Positions 49,052-58,264 of a DNA stretch of 64,000 nucleotides are shown here, piece after piece (position 1 is the stretch's first letter; the number at the start of each line of letters is the position of its first letter). The position numbers and the translations under genes were made by a program. This DNA is from Micromonospora thermarum. Lineage in GTDB: Bacteria; Actinomycetota; Actinomycetes; Mycobacteriales; Micromonosporaceae. A model generated the notes under the pieces. It was not told the origin of the DNA and made no database searches. It worked only from the letters and a program-made list of their open reading frames with translations. The stretch covers positions 124,001 to 188,000 of the forward strand of contig NZ_JAATEO010000003.1 in the NCBI RefSeq assembly GCF_012034245.1, read 5' to 3'.

Positions 49052-51264
49052 CAGGTCCGATGCTCCATCGTCACCAGCTCCGCGTCGGATAACTCCGGCT
49101 GCACCGAGGTGTCCGGGCCGTGTGCCGGACGCGGGTGCACGATGCCGCCCGGCGCGCCCAGCATCTCGTCGATCCGCCGCGCCACCGCCTTGGCGATCTC
49201 CGTGGCCGGGCGGGAGGCGTCCAGCACCAGGTAGCGCTTCGGGTCGGCGGCGGCGAGGTCGAGGAACGCGTACCGGACCCGCTCGTGGAAGCTCACCGAC
49301 TCCGCCTCCAGGTGGTCGCGGTCCTCGCCACGGCTGGCCACCCGGGACAGGCCGGTGCGCGGGTCGACGTCGAGGAGCACCACCAGGTCGGGCTTCAGCC
49401 CGCCGGTGGCCCAGGAGGAGAGCCAGGAGACCTCGTCGACCGGGAGCGTCCGCCCCGCACCCTGGTACGCGAGCGACGAGTCGACGTATCGGTCGCTGAT
49501 CACGACGCCGCCCCGGGCCAGTGCCGGCCGGACGACGGTGGCCACGTGGTGGGCCCGGTCGGCGGCGTAGAGGAGCGCCTCGGCGCGCGGCGACGGCACG
49601 TCGGAGCCGGGCTGGCCGAGCAGGAGGGACCGGATCCGCTCGCCGACCGGGGTGGCGCCGGGCTCGCGGGTCACCACCACGTCGCGCCCCTGCTCCCGCA
49701 GCCGGTCGGCGAGGAGGCCGAGCTGGGTGGACTTGCCGGCTCCCTCGCCGCCCTCGAACACCACGAACAGCCCGGTGGAGACGAACGGCTCGGCCGGCAT
49801 CAGCGGGCGCCCGCGTACCGAGCCCCAGAGGTCGGCCAGGACCGGGACGCCCTTCTTGTCGTCCATCTGCCCGAACGCGCTGATCCCGGCGAAGATGCCG
49901 GCGGCGCCGGCGACGAGCAGGAGCAGCCGGGTCGACGAGATCGACACCCCGAGATCGGCGATCTCGAACCGGCGGGAGCCACCGACGCCGGCGAGCAGGC
50001 TGCTCAGCGCGATGGCGAGGATCAGCACCAGGCGCGTGCCGATCTGCACGACCGCGAAGACCCGGCCGCGGACCTCGTCGGCGATCTCGCCGCCGAGTAG
50101 CGTGGTGCCGGCGAGGAAGGCCATCCCGGCGCCCGCACCCACGAGGATCGCGCCGACCATCGCCATGGAGAGGTGGATGGCGAAGGCCAGCGTCATGACG
50201 GCGGCGCTGGCGAGCACGATGCTCATGCCGAACCAACGGCGGCGGGACATGTCCTTGACGATCATCGGGCCGAGCCCGATGCCGACCGCCAGGCCGATGA
50301 AGATGGCGCCGAACAGCAGGTAGAAGGCCGCGTCACCGGCGCCGAGCGAGTTGGCGAAGAACCGGGCGGTGCCGATCACGATGCCGCCGCCGGCGAAGGC
50401 GCCGAAGATGCCCAGCACCAGCCCCCGGACCAACGGGGTCTGGCCGATGAACTGCCAGCCCTCCTTGAACTGGCGCAGCATGGTCTGCTCGGCCTGGTCC
50501 CGCTCGGCGGCGCGGCCCTGGCTGATCTCCCGAATGCCGAAAGCCACCACGACGGCGGTGGCCAGCCGGGACAGCGCGTTGAACCAGAGCGCGAGCTGCG
50601 CCGGCTCGGCCCAGTCGGGTGTGGCGCCGCCGGTGGCCGCCCGGACCGCGCCGTCCAGCGCGGCGAGGACGAGTGCGGCGAGGACCGGGGTGAGGCCGTA
50701 CGTGGTGATGAGGGTGAGCTGGTTGGCCGCCTCCAGGCGGGCCCGAGGGATGAGGTTGGGAACCGCGGCCTCCTTGGCCGGGATCCAGAGCAGGGTGATC
50801 GACTCGATCAGGAACGTGGCGATCGTGGCCCAGCCGACGACCACCGCGCCGCTTGCCCCCAGCACGGCGACGAGCGGGATCGAGGCGAACAGCAGGAACC
50901 GCAGCACGTCGCAGATGACCATCGTCCACCGCCGGTCGAACCGGTCGGCGAGCACGCCGGCGATCGGGCCGAGCACGAGGGCGGGGAGCAGGCGAATCGC
51001 GATGACAGTGCCGAAGGCGGCACCCTTCGCGGTGCTCCCCTCCACCTGGGAGGCCGCGAAGACGGACGTCGCGAGCAGGCCGAACCAGTCGCCGAACGAG
51101 GCGGCGCCGAGCACGATCCAGAGCCGCCGGAACGGGCGGATGCGCAGCACCGAGCGGATGGCGGCGTAGCCCGAGTGGTCGGTCTGCGTGGCGGTCTTGG
51201 CTCCGGACGTGGACAGGCCGGGCTGCGCGCCGGTCGAGCCGGGCTGCGCTCCGGACGGCGACAC
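49051..51264 (-). CDS. tmk: MFS transporter fused to thymidylate kinase
   Basis: 737 residues. Residues about 30-500 form an MFS transporter of about 12 helices (SFGDWFGLLATSVFAASQVE, RLLPALVLGPIAGVLADRFD). Residues about 515-710 form a full dTMP kinase: FVVFEGGEGAGKSTQLGLLA (P-loop), TREPGATPVGERIRSLLL, SDRYVDSSLAYQGAGRTLPV and the LID region VASRGEDRDHLEAES. The kinase makes dTDP for DNA; why it is tethered to a transporter is unknown. As I recall, the Streptomyces homologue is also an integral membrane protein with a kinase domain. Start GTG at 51264; the N-terminal linker is Ser/Gly-rich. Confidence 0.87.
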   Translation of the reverse strand: MSPSGAQPGSTGAQPGLSTSGAKTATQTDHSGYAAIRSVLRIRPFRRLWIVLGAASFGDWFGLLATSVFAASQVEGSTAKGAAFGTVIAIRLLPALVLGPIAGVLADRFDRRWTMVICDVLRFLLFASIPLVAVLGASGAVVVGWATIATFLIESITLLWIPAKEAAVPNLIPRARLEAANQLTLITTYGLTPVLAALVLAALDGAVRAATGGATPDWAEPAQLALWFNALSRLATAVVVAFGIREISQGRAAERDQAEQTMLRQFKEGWQFIGQTPLVRGLVLGIFGAFAGGGIVIGTARFFANSLGAGDAAFYLLFGAIFIGLAVGIGLGPMIVKDMSRRRWFGMSIVLASAAVMTLAFAIHLSMAMVGAILVGAGAGMAFLAGTTLLGGEIADEVRGRVFAVVQIGTRLVLILAIALSSLLAGVGGSRRFEIADLGVSISSTRLLLLVAGAAGIFAGISAFGQMDDKKGVPVLADLWGSVRGRPLMPAEPFVSTGLFVVFEGGEGAGKSTQLGLLADRLREQGRDVVVTREPGATPVGERIRSLLLGQPGSDVPSPRAEALLYAADRAHHVATVVRPALARGGVVISDRYVDSSLAYQGAGRTLPVDEVSWLSSWATGGLKPDLVVLLDVDPRTGLSRVASRGEDRDHLEAESVSFHERVRYAFLDLAAADPKRYLVLDASRPATEIAKAVARRIDEMLGAPGGIVHPRPAHGPDTSVQPELSDAELVTMEHRT

Positions 51265-51469
51265 GCCGGGCGACTCGCCGTTCTGCTGGCTTTCGATGGC
51301 CGTACCTCCACGTGGCGGCCCATCGCTGGGCGGTCCCGGTGCAACACTCTAGACCCGGTGGGGACCCTCCCCACCGCGACATTCCCCTGCTCGCCGAGCG
51401 TAGGTCGCCACGACCACCCACCGCAGCCCGGACAGACGCGAGGGTATTTCGCATTGATCCCGGGACGGT

Positions 51470-51475
51470 TAGCGT
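51470..51475 (+). promoter_or_regulatory. -10 box of leaderless promoter
   Basis: TAGCGT ends 7 nt before the GTG at 51483, in the 218-bp divergent gap to the MFS-Tmk gene. Confidence 0.45.
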
Positions 51476-51482
51476 GCATCAC

Positions 51483-52691
51483 GTGGCCACCGACAGGCAC
51501 GACCTTCGCGATCGACTCGACCGGGCGACCGGGCATCTCGACCCCCCCTACGCGGTCGTCGACCTCGCCGCGTTCGACGCCAACGCCGCCGCGCTCGCCG
51601 AGCGTGCCGCGCGCAAGCCGGTGCGGGTCGCCAGCAAGTCCGTCCGCAGCCGGGACCTGATCTCCCGGGCCCTGGCCACCCCCGGCTGGCGGGGCGTGAT
51701 GGCGTTCACCCTGCCCGAGGCGCTGTGGCTGGTCCGCTCCGGCGTGACCGACGACGCGCTGGTGGCGTACCCCACGGCCGACCGGGCCGCGCTCGCCGAA
51801 CTGGCCGCCGACCCGGCGCTCGCCGGCGCGGTGACGCTGATGGTCGACGGCACCGACCAACTCGACCTGGTGGACTCGGTTACCGCCCCCGATCGGCGGC
51901 CCGAGCTGCGGGTCTGCCTCGACCTGGACGCGTCGTGGCGGCCGCTGGGCGGACGGGTGCACGTCGGCGTCCGCCGCTCGCCGGTGCACAGCGCCCGGGC
52001 GGCCGGCGCGCTCGCCGCCACCGTCGCCGCCCGCGCCGGCTTCCGGCTGGTCGGGCTCATGGCGTACGAGGCGCAGATCGCCGGTCTGGGCGACGCGCCG
52101 CCGGGGAGGGCGGTGCTCGGTGCGGCGATCCGGCTGGCCCAGCGCGGGTCGTACCGCGAGCTGCTGGCCCGCCGGAGCGCGGCGGTGGCCGCCGTCCGGG
52201 AGCACGCCGACCTGGAGTTCGTCAACGGGGGTGGCACCGGCAGCGTGGCCGCCACCAGCGCCGATCCCGCGGTCACCGAGGTGACCGCGGGATCCGGCCT
52301 GTACGGGCCGACGCTGTTCGACGCCTACCGGGCCTGGCGCCCCACACCGGCCGCGTTCTTCGCCTGCGCGGTGGTCCGCCGCCCGGCCCCCGGCTACGCC
52401 ACCGTCCTGGGCGGCGGCTGGATCGCCTCCGGCCCCGCCGAGCGCAGCCGGCTCCCCCGGCCCGTCCTACCGGCCGGGCTGGAGCTGGTCGGCACCGAGG
52501 GGGCCGGCGAGGTGCAGACCCCGCTGACCGGCACGGCGGCCGGGACGCTACGGGTCGGCGACCGGGTGTGGTTCCGGCACGCCAAGGCCGGCGAGCTCGC
52601 CGAGCACGTCAACGAGCTGCACCTGGTCGACGGCGACACCGTGGCGGCGACCGTCCCGACGTACCGCGGCGAGGGCCGGGCGTTCCTGTGA
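51483..52691 (+). CDS. Alanine-racemase-like PLP enzyme (amino acid deaminase/aldolase group)
   Basis: 402 residues. The N-terminal TIM-barrel of the alanine racemase fold: PPYAVVDLAAFDANAAALAE, then RVASKSVRSRDLISRALA, in which the Lys of SKSVR is the expected Schiff-base residue. LEFVNGGGTGSVAATSADPA binds the PLP phosphate. The C-terminal barrel has GWIASGPAERSRLP and WFRHAKAGELAEHVNELHLV, where the HAKAGEL segment is typical of the D-threonine-aldolase/amino acid deaminase branch. The substrate is not determined. GTG 51483 is leaderless; GTG 51474 would lie inside the -10 box. Confidence 0.82.
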   Translation: MATDRHDLRDRLDRATGHLDPPYAVVDLAAFDANAAALAERAARKPVRVASKSVRSRDLISRALATPGWRGVMAFTLPEALWLVRSGVTDDALVAYPTADRAALAELAADPALAGAVTLMVDGTDQLDLVDSVTAPDRRPELRVCLDLDASWRPLGGRVHVGVRRSPVHSARAAGALAATVAARAGFRLVGLMAYEAQIAGLGDAPPGRAVLGAAIRLAQRGSYRELLARRSAAVAAVREHADLEFVNGGGTGSVAATSADPAVTEVTAGSGLYGPTLFDAYRAWRPTPAAFFACAVVRRPAPGYATVLGGGWIASGPAERSRLPRPVLPAGLELVGTEGAGEVQTPLTGTAAGTLRVGDRVWFRHAKAGELAEHVNELHLVDGDTVAATVPTYRGEGRAFL

Positions 52692-52777
52692 GCCGCCGGC
52701 GACGCGACCGGGCCTGCGCTGGTAGCGTCGCCGCCGACCGGGCCGGTTGCGGGCGGTCCGGGCAGGTCGGACGGCGG

Positions 52778-53449
52778 TCAGGCCGGTTGCGTCACCTCCG
52801 CCGGCTGGCCCGCGCCATCCCGGGCGTCGACCTGGCGGTGCAGGTACTCCCGGATGAGCGCCTTGGCCTCGGTCAGCACCCGGGCGTCGCCCTCGGGCTG
52901 CCGGCGGAACGCCAGCTTGATGAGCGCGTCGGACGCCTCGACCGCGATCTCCAGGTGGAACCGGAGATCCGGTACGTCGGTCAGCCCGAAGCGTTCGGTG
53001 AGCACGCGGGCGAGCTGATCGGCGATCACCCCGTTGTTGTCCCGCTGCTCATCGAGCAGGTGCAGGTCGACCACGTCGCCGAAGTGCAGGGTACGGAACC
53101 CCGGGACAGTACGGTGCATCGAGATGTACTCGTCGATCGCCGCGTCGACACCGTCCCACCAGTGGGTCAGGTCGTCCGAGGCGAACCTCTCGTCGAGCCG
53201 CTGGAGGTAGGACTCCATCGTGCGCAGGGTCAGCGCCTGCACGATCGCCCGCTTGTCCGGAAAGAACTGGTAGACCGACCCGATCGCCACCTCGGCGCGC
53301 TCGGCGAGCAGAGTCGTGGTCAGCCCCTCGTACCCCACCTCGTCGACGAGCTCGGCACAGGCGTCCAGCATCCGCTGGACCCGCGCGACACTTCGACCCT
53401 GCACCGGTACGCGGCGCAGCGGCCCGGTCGTGGCGGCTGGTGTGGACAC
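52778..53449 (-). CDS. TetR-family transcriptional regulator
   Basis: 223 residues. HTH: VQRMLDACAELVDEVGYEGL, then TTTLLAERAEVAIGSVYQFF and PDKRAIVQAL. The GTG start (VSTPAATTGPL) has a G-run RBS 9 nt upstream. It is divergent from the lactone oxidase gene, and a perfect 7-bp-arm palindrome lies between them at 53560-53578, a likely binding site. It probably represses the oxidase in the absence of its ligand. Confidence 0.85.
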   Translation of the reverse strand: MSTPAATTGPLRRVPVQGRSVARVQRMLDACAELVDEVGYEGLTTTLLAERAEVAIGSVYQFFPDKRAIVQALTLRTMESYLQRLDERFASDDLTHWWDGVDAAIDEYISMHRTVPGFRTLHFGDVVDLHLLDEQRDNNGVIADQLARVLTERFGLTDVPDLRFHLEIAVEASDALIKLAFRRQPEGDARVLTEAKALIREYLHRQVDARDGAGQPAEVTQPA

Positions 53450-53559
53450 TCGGCGCCACCCCCCTTCGACGGATGAACATATCTGCACGTCACGAGTCCG
53501 TGACTACCGGTACAACGAGCGGACCTCGATTGCGGTATTTACCAGGCACAACGTTCCTG

Positions 53560-53578
53560 ATATGAAGTCAGTTCATAT
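53560..53578. promoter_or_regulatory. Palindrome ATATGAA-GTCAG-TTCATAT, candidate TetR operator
   Basis: Perfect 7-bp arms with a 5-nt spacer, the geometry expected of a TetR dimer site. It is 20 nt before the oxidase ATG and overlaps the probable promoter, which is unusually AT-rich here. Confidence 0.6.
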
Positions 53579-53597
53579 TCACGTAGAGGAGTGTTCC

Positions 53598-54914
53598 ATG
53601 GTCGCCGCCGCACCCTCCGTAACCGCCTGGGCCAACTGGGCCGGCAACCAGCGTGGCACCGCCACCGCCGTCCTACGTCCCACGTCCGTCGACGACGTCG
53701 CCGACGCGGTCCGGGCCGCCGCCGCGGCCGGCGAGCGGATCCGGGCGGTCGGCAGCGGCCACTCCTTCACCGCCGTCGCGCTGACCGACGGGCACCGCAT
53801 GGAGCTGTCCGACCTGGACACCGGCGTACGCGTCGACGTCGACCGTCGACTGGTCACCGTACCCGCCGGAATGACCCTGCACGCACTCAACCGGCTACTC
53901 GCCGGACACGGGCTGGCCCTGCCCAACCTCGGCGACATCGACGCGCAGACCGTAGCCGGCGCGATCTCGACCGGCACGCACGGCACCGGCGCCGGGTACG
54001 GCTGCCTGTCGACGTTCGTCGAGGCGCTCACCCTGGTCACCGGCACCGGTGAGGTCCTGCGCTGCTCCGCCGACGAGCACCCTGACGTGTTCGCCGCCGC
54101 CCGGGTCTCGCTGGGCGCGCTCGGCGTGCTGGTCGACGTGACGCTGCGCTGCGTGGACGCGTTCGTGCTGCTCGCGCACGAGCGGCCGGCGCCGCTGGCC
54201 GGCGTGCTGGCCGACCTGCCGGCCCTGCTGCGACGCCACGACCACGTCGAGTTCTACTGGTTCCCGTACACCGACCGGGTGCAGGTCAAGACCAACGACC
54301 GGGTGCCCGCCGACGACCGGCCGCTGCCCCGCTGGCGGGGCTGGCTGGACGACGAGTTCCTCGCCAACACCGTCTTCGCCGGGGCCTGCCGGCTGGGCCG
54401 CGCCGTGCCGGCGCTCGCCCCGACCATCAGCGCGGTCTCCGCGCGGGCGCTCACCGAGCGCCGCTACACCGGCCGCTCCGACTCGGTCTTCTGCACCCCG
54501 CGACGGGTCCGCTTCGTGGAGATGGAGTACGCGCTGCCGCGCGACGCCCTCGTACCGGCCCTGGACGCCCTGCGCGGGATCGTCGACGGGCTGCCGTTCA
54601 AGGTGCTGTTCCCGGTGGAGGTGCGGTTCACCGCCGCCGACGACGTCTGGCTGTCCCACGGTCACGGCCGGGACTCCGCGTACATCGCCGTCCACCAGTA
54701 CGTGGGCATGCCGTACGAGCCGTACTTCCGGGCCTTCGAGGACGTGGCGGCGGGGCTGGGCGGCCGGCCGCACTGGGGCAAGCTGCACTGGCGCGACGCG
54801 GCGTCGCTGGCGCCCGCGTACCCCCGGTGGGCCGACTTCCGGGCCGTCCGCGACCGGCTCGACCCCGACCGGGTCTTCGCCTCTCCCCACCTGGCCCGGG
54901 TCCTCGGTTCCTGA
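53598..54914 (+). CDS. FAD-linked D-arabinono-1,4-lactone oxidase-like enzyme
   Basis: 438 residues of the vanillyl-alcohol-oxidase family. FAD domain: TATAVLRPTSVDDVADAVRA, RAVGSGHSFTAVALTDGHRM with the His of SGHS that can carry covalent FAD, LPNLGDIDAQTVAGAISTGT and HGTGAGYGCLSTFVEALTLV. The C-terminal ALO domain ends GGRPHWGKLHWRDAASLAPA, then YPRWADFRAVRDRLDPDRVF. It oxidises a sugar lactone or alditol with oxygen. AGAGGAG lies 6 nt before the ATG. Likely controlled by the divergent TetR. Confidence 0.9.
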   Translation: MVAAAPSVTAWANWAGNQRGTATAVLRPTSVDDVADAVRAAAAAGERIRAVGSGHSFTAVALTDGHRMELSDLDTGVRVDVDRRLVTVPAGMTLHALNRLLAGHGLALPNLGDIDAQTVAGAISTGTHGTGAGYGCLSTFVEALTLVTGTGEVLRCSADEHPDVFAAARVSLGALGVLVDVTLRCVDAFVLLAHERPAPLAGVLADLPALLRRHDHVEFYWFPYTDRVQVKTNDRVPADDRPLPRWRGWLDDEFLANTVFAGACRLGRAVPALAPTISAVSARALTERRYTGRSDSVFCTPRRVRFVEMEYALPRDALVPALDALRGIVDGLPFKVLFPVEVRFTAADDVWLSHGHGRDSAYIAVHQYVGMPYEPYFRAFEDVAAGLGGRPHWGKLHWRDAASLAPAYPRWADFRAVRDRLDPDRVFASPHLARVLGS

Positions 54915-54954
54915 CGCGGACTCCGCCGCCGGCTCGGGTGAGCGGTCCGCGCCC

Positions 54955-55021
54955 TCTGCTCTGCGTCAACCCACGCACTGGTTCCGTCCCGGAAGCCTTG
55001 CGTCCGTCGACGCAGAGCAAA
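54955..55021. repeat. Inverted repeat TCTGCTCTGCGTC / GACGCAGAGCAAA
   Basis: 13-bp arms at 54955-54967 and 55009-55021 with one mismatch and a 41-nt loop, in the convergent gap between the lactone oxidase and topA. The TTTGCTCTGCGTC motif recurs in Micromonosporaceae intergenic regions as I recall; only one pair is in this window. Confidence 0.65.
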
Positions 55022-55106
55022 GGGGCGGCGAGCAGGGGTGCGGGTCCGGCACGGCACAGCGTTGGCCGAGGCGGTACGCCGTCGGTGTCGACGCCGGTCC
55101 CGTCAG

Positions 55107-57917
55107 TCACTCCGTCGCCGTCGTGGCCTTCTTCGGGGCGGCCTTCTTGGCCGGGGTGGCCTTCGCGGTCGTCGCCTTCTTCGCCGCCGTCGCCTTGGTC
55201 GCCGCGGCGGTCTTCTTCGCCGCGGCCTTCTTGGCCGGCGCGGCCTTTTTCGCCGCCTTCTTGCGCGGCGCCGGACCCTTCGCCCGCTTCTCGGCGAGCA
55301 TCTCCGACGCCTCCTCCAGGCTCAGCGCCTCCGGGGTCTGGCCGCGCCGCAACGACGCGTTGGTCTCCCCGTCGGTCACGTACGGCCCGAAGCGCCCGTC
55401 CTTGATGACCAGCGGCTTCTCGGTCAGCGGGTCGGCGCCCATCTCCCGCAGCGGCGGCGCGGCCGCCCGGCGCTGGCGGGTCTTCGGGGCGGCCAGCAGG
55501 GCCAGCGCCTCGTCGAGGGTGACGGTGAACATCTTGTCCTCGGAGTCCAGCGACCGGAACTCCTCGCCCCGCTTGACGTACGGGCCGTAGCGGCCGTTGT
55601 TGGCGAAGACCTCGTTGCCCTCCGGGTCGACGCCGACCAGCCGGGGCAGGCTGAGCAGCTTGAGCGCCTCCTCGAAGGTCAACGAGTCCGGCGACTGGGA
55701 GCGCAGCAGCGACGACTTGCGCTCACCGCTGGCCACGTACGGGCCGTACCGGCCGGACTTGAGCAGGATCGGCTCGCCGGTGGCCGGGTCGTCGCCGAGC
55801 TTGCGCTCGCCCCCACCACCGAGGAACAGCTCGTGCACCTTCTCCGGGGTCAGCTCGTCGGGTGCCAGCCCCTCCGGGATCGGCGCGCGGTCGCCCGGGG
55901 CGCCGCCCTCCTCGCCCTCCGCCTTCGGCGGCGGCACCTCGCCGGGAACCGCCCGCTGGAGGTACGGCCCGAACCGGCCGACCCGCACGACGACCTCGCG
56001 CCCCTCGTCGTCGGTGAAGAGCGGGATCGAGTTGACGCTACGGGCGTCGATGTCGCTCAGGTTCTCCGTGACCAGCTTCTTCAGGCCACCGGAACGGGCG
56101 ATGTCCTGGTCGCCGACGCCGTTGGTGCTGCCGAAGTAGAACGCGGTGAGGAAGTCGATCGCCGCGTGGTCGCCACCGGCGATCTCGTCCAGCTCGTTCT
56201 CCATGCTGGCGGTGAAGTCGTAGTCGATCAGGCGCGGGTAGTGCCGCTCCATCAGCCCGACCACCGCGAACGCCAGGAACGACGGGATCATCGCCTGCCC
56301 GCGCTTGGAGACGTACCCGCGGTCCTGGATGGTCTGCATGATCGACGCGTACGTCGACGGGCGGCCGATGCCCAGCTCCTCCAGGGCCTTCACCAGCGAC
56401 GCCTCGGTGTAGCGGGCCGGCGGCTGCGTGTGGTGGCCCTGCGCGGCCAGCTCCTCGGCCGTGAGCGGCTGGTCCTTCACGAGCGTCGGCAGGCGGCGCT
56501 CCGCGTCCTCCGCCTCGGCGTTCTCGTCGTCGCTGGACTCGACGTACGCCCGCAGGAAGCCCGGGTCGGTGATGGTCTTGCCGGTGGCGCCGAAGTCGGC
56601 CTCCTCGCTGGCCGAGGAGACCGCGCGGATGCGCACCGAGACGCTGGAGCCGACGGCGTCGGTCATCTGCGAGGCGATCGTGCGCCGCCAGATCAGCTCG
56701 TAGAGCTTGAACTCCTCGGCGGACAGCTCCTTGGCCACCTCGCCCGGGGTGCGGAAGTTGTCCCCCGCCGGGCGGATCGCCTCGTGCGCCTCCTGCGCGT
56801 TCTTCACCTTGCCGGTGTAGCGGCGCGGCTCCGGCGGCACGCTGCGCTCGCCGTACAGCTCGACGATCTGCCGGCGGGCCGCCGCGATGGCGGTCTCCGA
56901 CAGGTTCACCGAGTCGGTACGCATGTAGGTGATGTAGCCGTTCTCGTAGAGCCGCTGCGCGGTGCGCATCGTCTGCTGCGACGAGAACCGCAGCTTGCGG
57001 GCCGCCTCCTGCTGGAGGGTGGACGTGATGAACGGCGCGTACGGCCGCCGACGGTAGGGCTTCTCCTCGACCCGGGTGACCGTGAACGGCCGGCCCTCCA
57101 GCCGGGCCGCCAGCCCGCGCGCCCCGCCCTCGTCCAGGTGGACGACGCCGGCGCCGGGCTTGACCCGGCCCGTGGTCGGTTCGAAGTCCTTGCCGGTGGC
57201 GATCCGGTCGCCGTTCAGCGCGATCAGCGTCGCGTTGAACGCGCGCGGCCCCTCGCCGGCCTGCGCGACCGCGAGGGTGGCGAGGATGTCCCAGTACTCG
57301 GCGGTGCGGAACGCCATCCGCTGGCGCTCCCGCTCGACGACGATGCGGGTCGCCACCGACTGCACCCGGCCCGCCGACAGCTTCGGCATGACCTTCTTCC
57401 ACAGCACCGGCGAGACCTCGTAGCCGTAGAGGCGGTCGAGGATGCGCCGGGCCTCCTGCGCGTCGACCAGGTCCCGGTCGATCTCGCGCGGGTTGGCCAC
57501 GGCGGCCTGGATGGCCGGCTTGGTGATCTCGTGGAAGACCATCCGCTTGACCGGCACCTTGGGCTTGAGCGTCTCCACCAGGTGCCAGGCGATCGCCTCG
57601 CCCTCGCGGTCCTCGTCCGTCGCCAGGAGGATCTCGTCGACCTCCTTGGCCAGCTTGGTCAGCTTGCTGATCTGCTGCTTGCGGTCCGGCGAGACCACGT
57701 AGAGGGCGTGGAAGCCGTTGTCGACGTCGACGCCGAGCCGCGCCCACGGCTCGCCCTTGTACTTCGCCGGCACGTCGGCGGCGTTGCGCGGCAGGTCGCG
57801 GACGTGCCCGAAGCTGGCCTCCACGACGTACCCCGGGCCGAGATAGCCCGAGATCGTCTTGGCCTTCGCCGGTGACTCGACGATGACCAGACGGGTGGTT
57901 CCAGCGTTGCTCGGCAC
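55107..57917 (-). CDS. topA: DNA topoisomerase I
   Basis: 936 residues, type IA. Toprim: TRLVIVESPAKAKTISGYLG and LLATDEDREGEAIAWHLVET with the metal-binding acidic residues. The active-site Tyr is in GYITYMRTDSVNLSETAI (about residue 329). VTRVEEKPYRRRPYAPFITS and RAYVESSDDEN belong to the body. The C-terminus has repeated GRYGPYV/GRFGPYL units, the topoisomerase C-terminal repeats usual in actinobacteria, and a Lys/Ala-rich tail (KKAAKKAAPAKKAAAKK). It relaxes negative supercoils. The start GTG at 57917 (VPSNAGTTRLVIVESP) has GGAGAGAGAC upstream. Confidence 0.95.
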   Translation of the reverse strand: MPSNAGTTRLVIVESPAKAKTISGYLGPGYVVEASFGHVRDLPRNAADVPAKYKGEPWARLGVDVDNGFHALYVVSPDRKQQISKLTKLAKEVDEILLATDEDREGEAIAWHLVETLKPKVPVKRMVFHEITKPAIQAAVANPREIDRDLVDAQEARRILDRLYGYEVSPVLWKKVMPKLSAGRVQSVATRIVVERERQRMAFRTAEYWDILATLAVAQAGEGPRAFNATLIALNGDRIATGKDFEPTTGRVKPGAGVVHLDEGGARGLAARLEGRPFTVTRVEEKPYRRRPYAPFITSTLQQEAARKLRFSSQQTMRTAQRLYENGYITYMRTDSVNLSETAIAAARRQIVELYGERSVPPEPRRYTGKVKNAQEAHEAIRPAGDNFRTPGEVAKELSAEEFKLYELIWRRTIASQMTDAVGSSVSVRIRAVSSASEEADFGATGKTITDPGFLRAYVESSDDENAEAEDAERRLPTLVKDQPLTAEELAAQGHHTQPPARYTEASLVKALEELGIGRPSTYASIMQTIQDRGYVSKRGQAMIPSFLAFAVVGLMERHYPRLIDYDFTASMENELDEIAGGDHAAIDFLTAFYFGSTNGVGDQDIARSGGLKKLVTENLSDIDARSVNSIPLFTDDEGREVVVRVGRFGPYLQRAVPGEVPPPKAEGEEGGAPGDRAPIPEGLAPDELTPEKVHELFLGGGGERKLGDDPATGEPILLKSGRYGPYVASGERKSSLLRSQSPDSLTFEEALKLLSLPRLVGVDPEGNEVFANNGRYGPYVKRGEEFRSLDSEDKMFTVTLDEALALLAAPKTRQRRAAAPPLREMGADPLTEKPLVIKDGRFGPYVTDGETNASLRRGQTPEALSLEEASEMLAEKRAKGPAPRKKAAKKAAPAKKAAAKKTAAATKATAAKKATTAKATPAKKAAPKKATTATE

Positions 57918-58264
57918 GTCTCTCTCCGACCTCACTCCTGCTCGTGACCGCCCGGGCCGCCCGGTTCGGGCCGCACTCGACCCCTCCGGGCCCCGCGGTC
58001 CGGATGTCCAACGTAACGCGTCGTCCGCGATTCGGGTTTCGGGGGCGACAAACCACTCCCTCTCGCGGCCGGCGGGGCCGGACGGCGCCACCGTACACCG
58101 CCCGTGGCCCGCCGAGTGGTTACCCGTGACGAACGAGCCCTGTAGCCGACCCGCCTCCACCCGTTCGCCGCCCGCCCCTCATCCCGTCGATCATGGAATT
58201 GTGGTGGGCGGAGCATGGTGTTTCGCCCCGTTTCGGAGGAACCACAACTCCGTGATCGGCGTGG
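57918..58264. other. topA upstream region with GATC palindrome E
   Basis: No gene in 347 bp. A TACGGT on the minus strand at 58090-58095 could be a topA -10 box about 175 nt upstream, which would give a long leader. Palindrome E is at 58189-58257. Long frames here are Arg/Pro-rich shadows. Confidence 0.45.
58189..58257. repeat. GATC-bounded palindrome E (69 bp)
   Basis: Outer arms GATCATGGAATTGTGGT and ACCACAACTCCGTGATC pair over 17 bp with two mismatches and carry GATC at both ends. It lies 8 bp after the stop of the hypothetical gene at 58265 (minus strand), again at a gene 3' end. Confidence 0.75.

Noticed and set aside
55038..57875. 945-residue open frame antisense to topA
   Set aside because: Arg/Leu/Val-rich shadow of a GC-rich gene; no domain, and topA on the other strand has clear motifs throughout.
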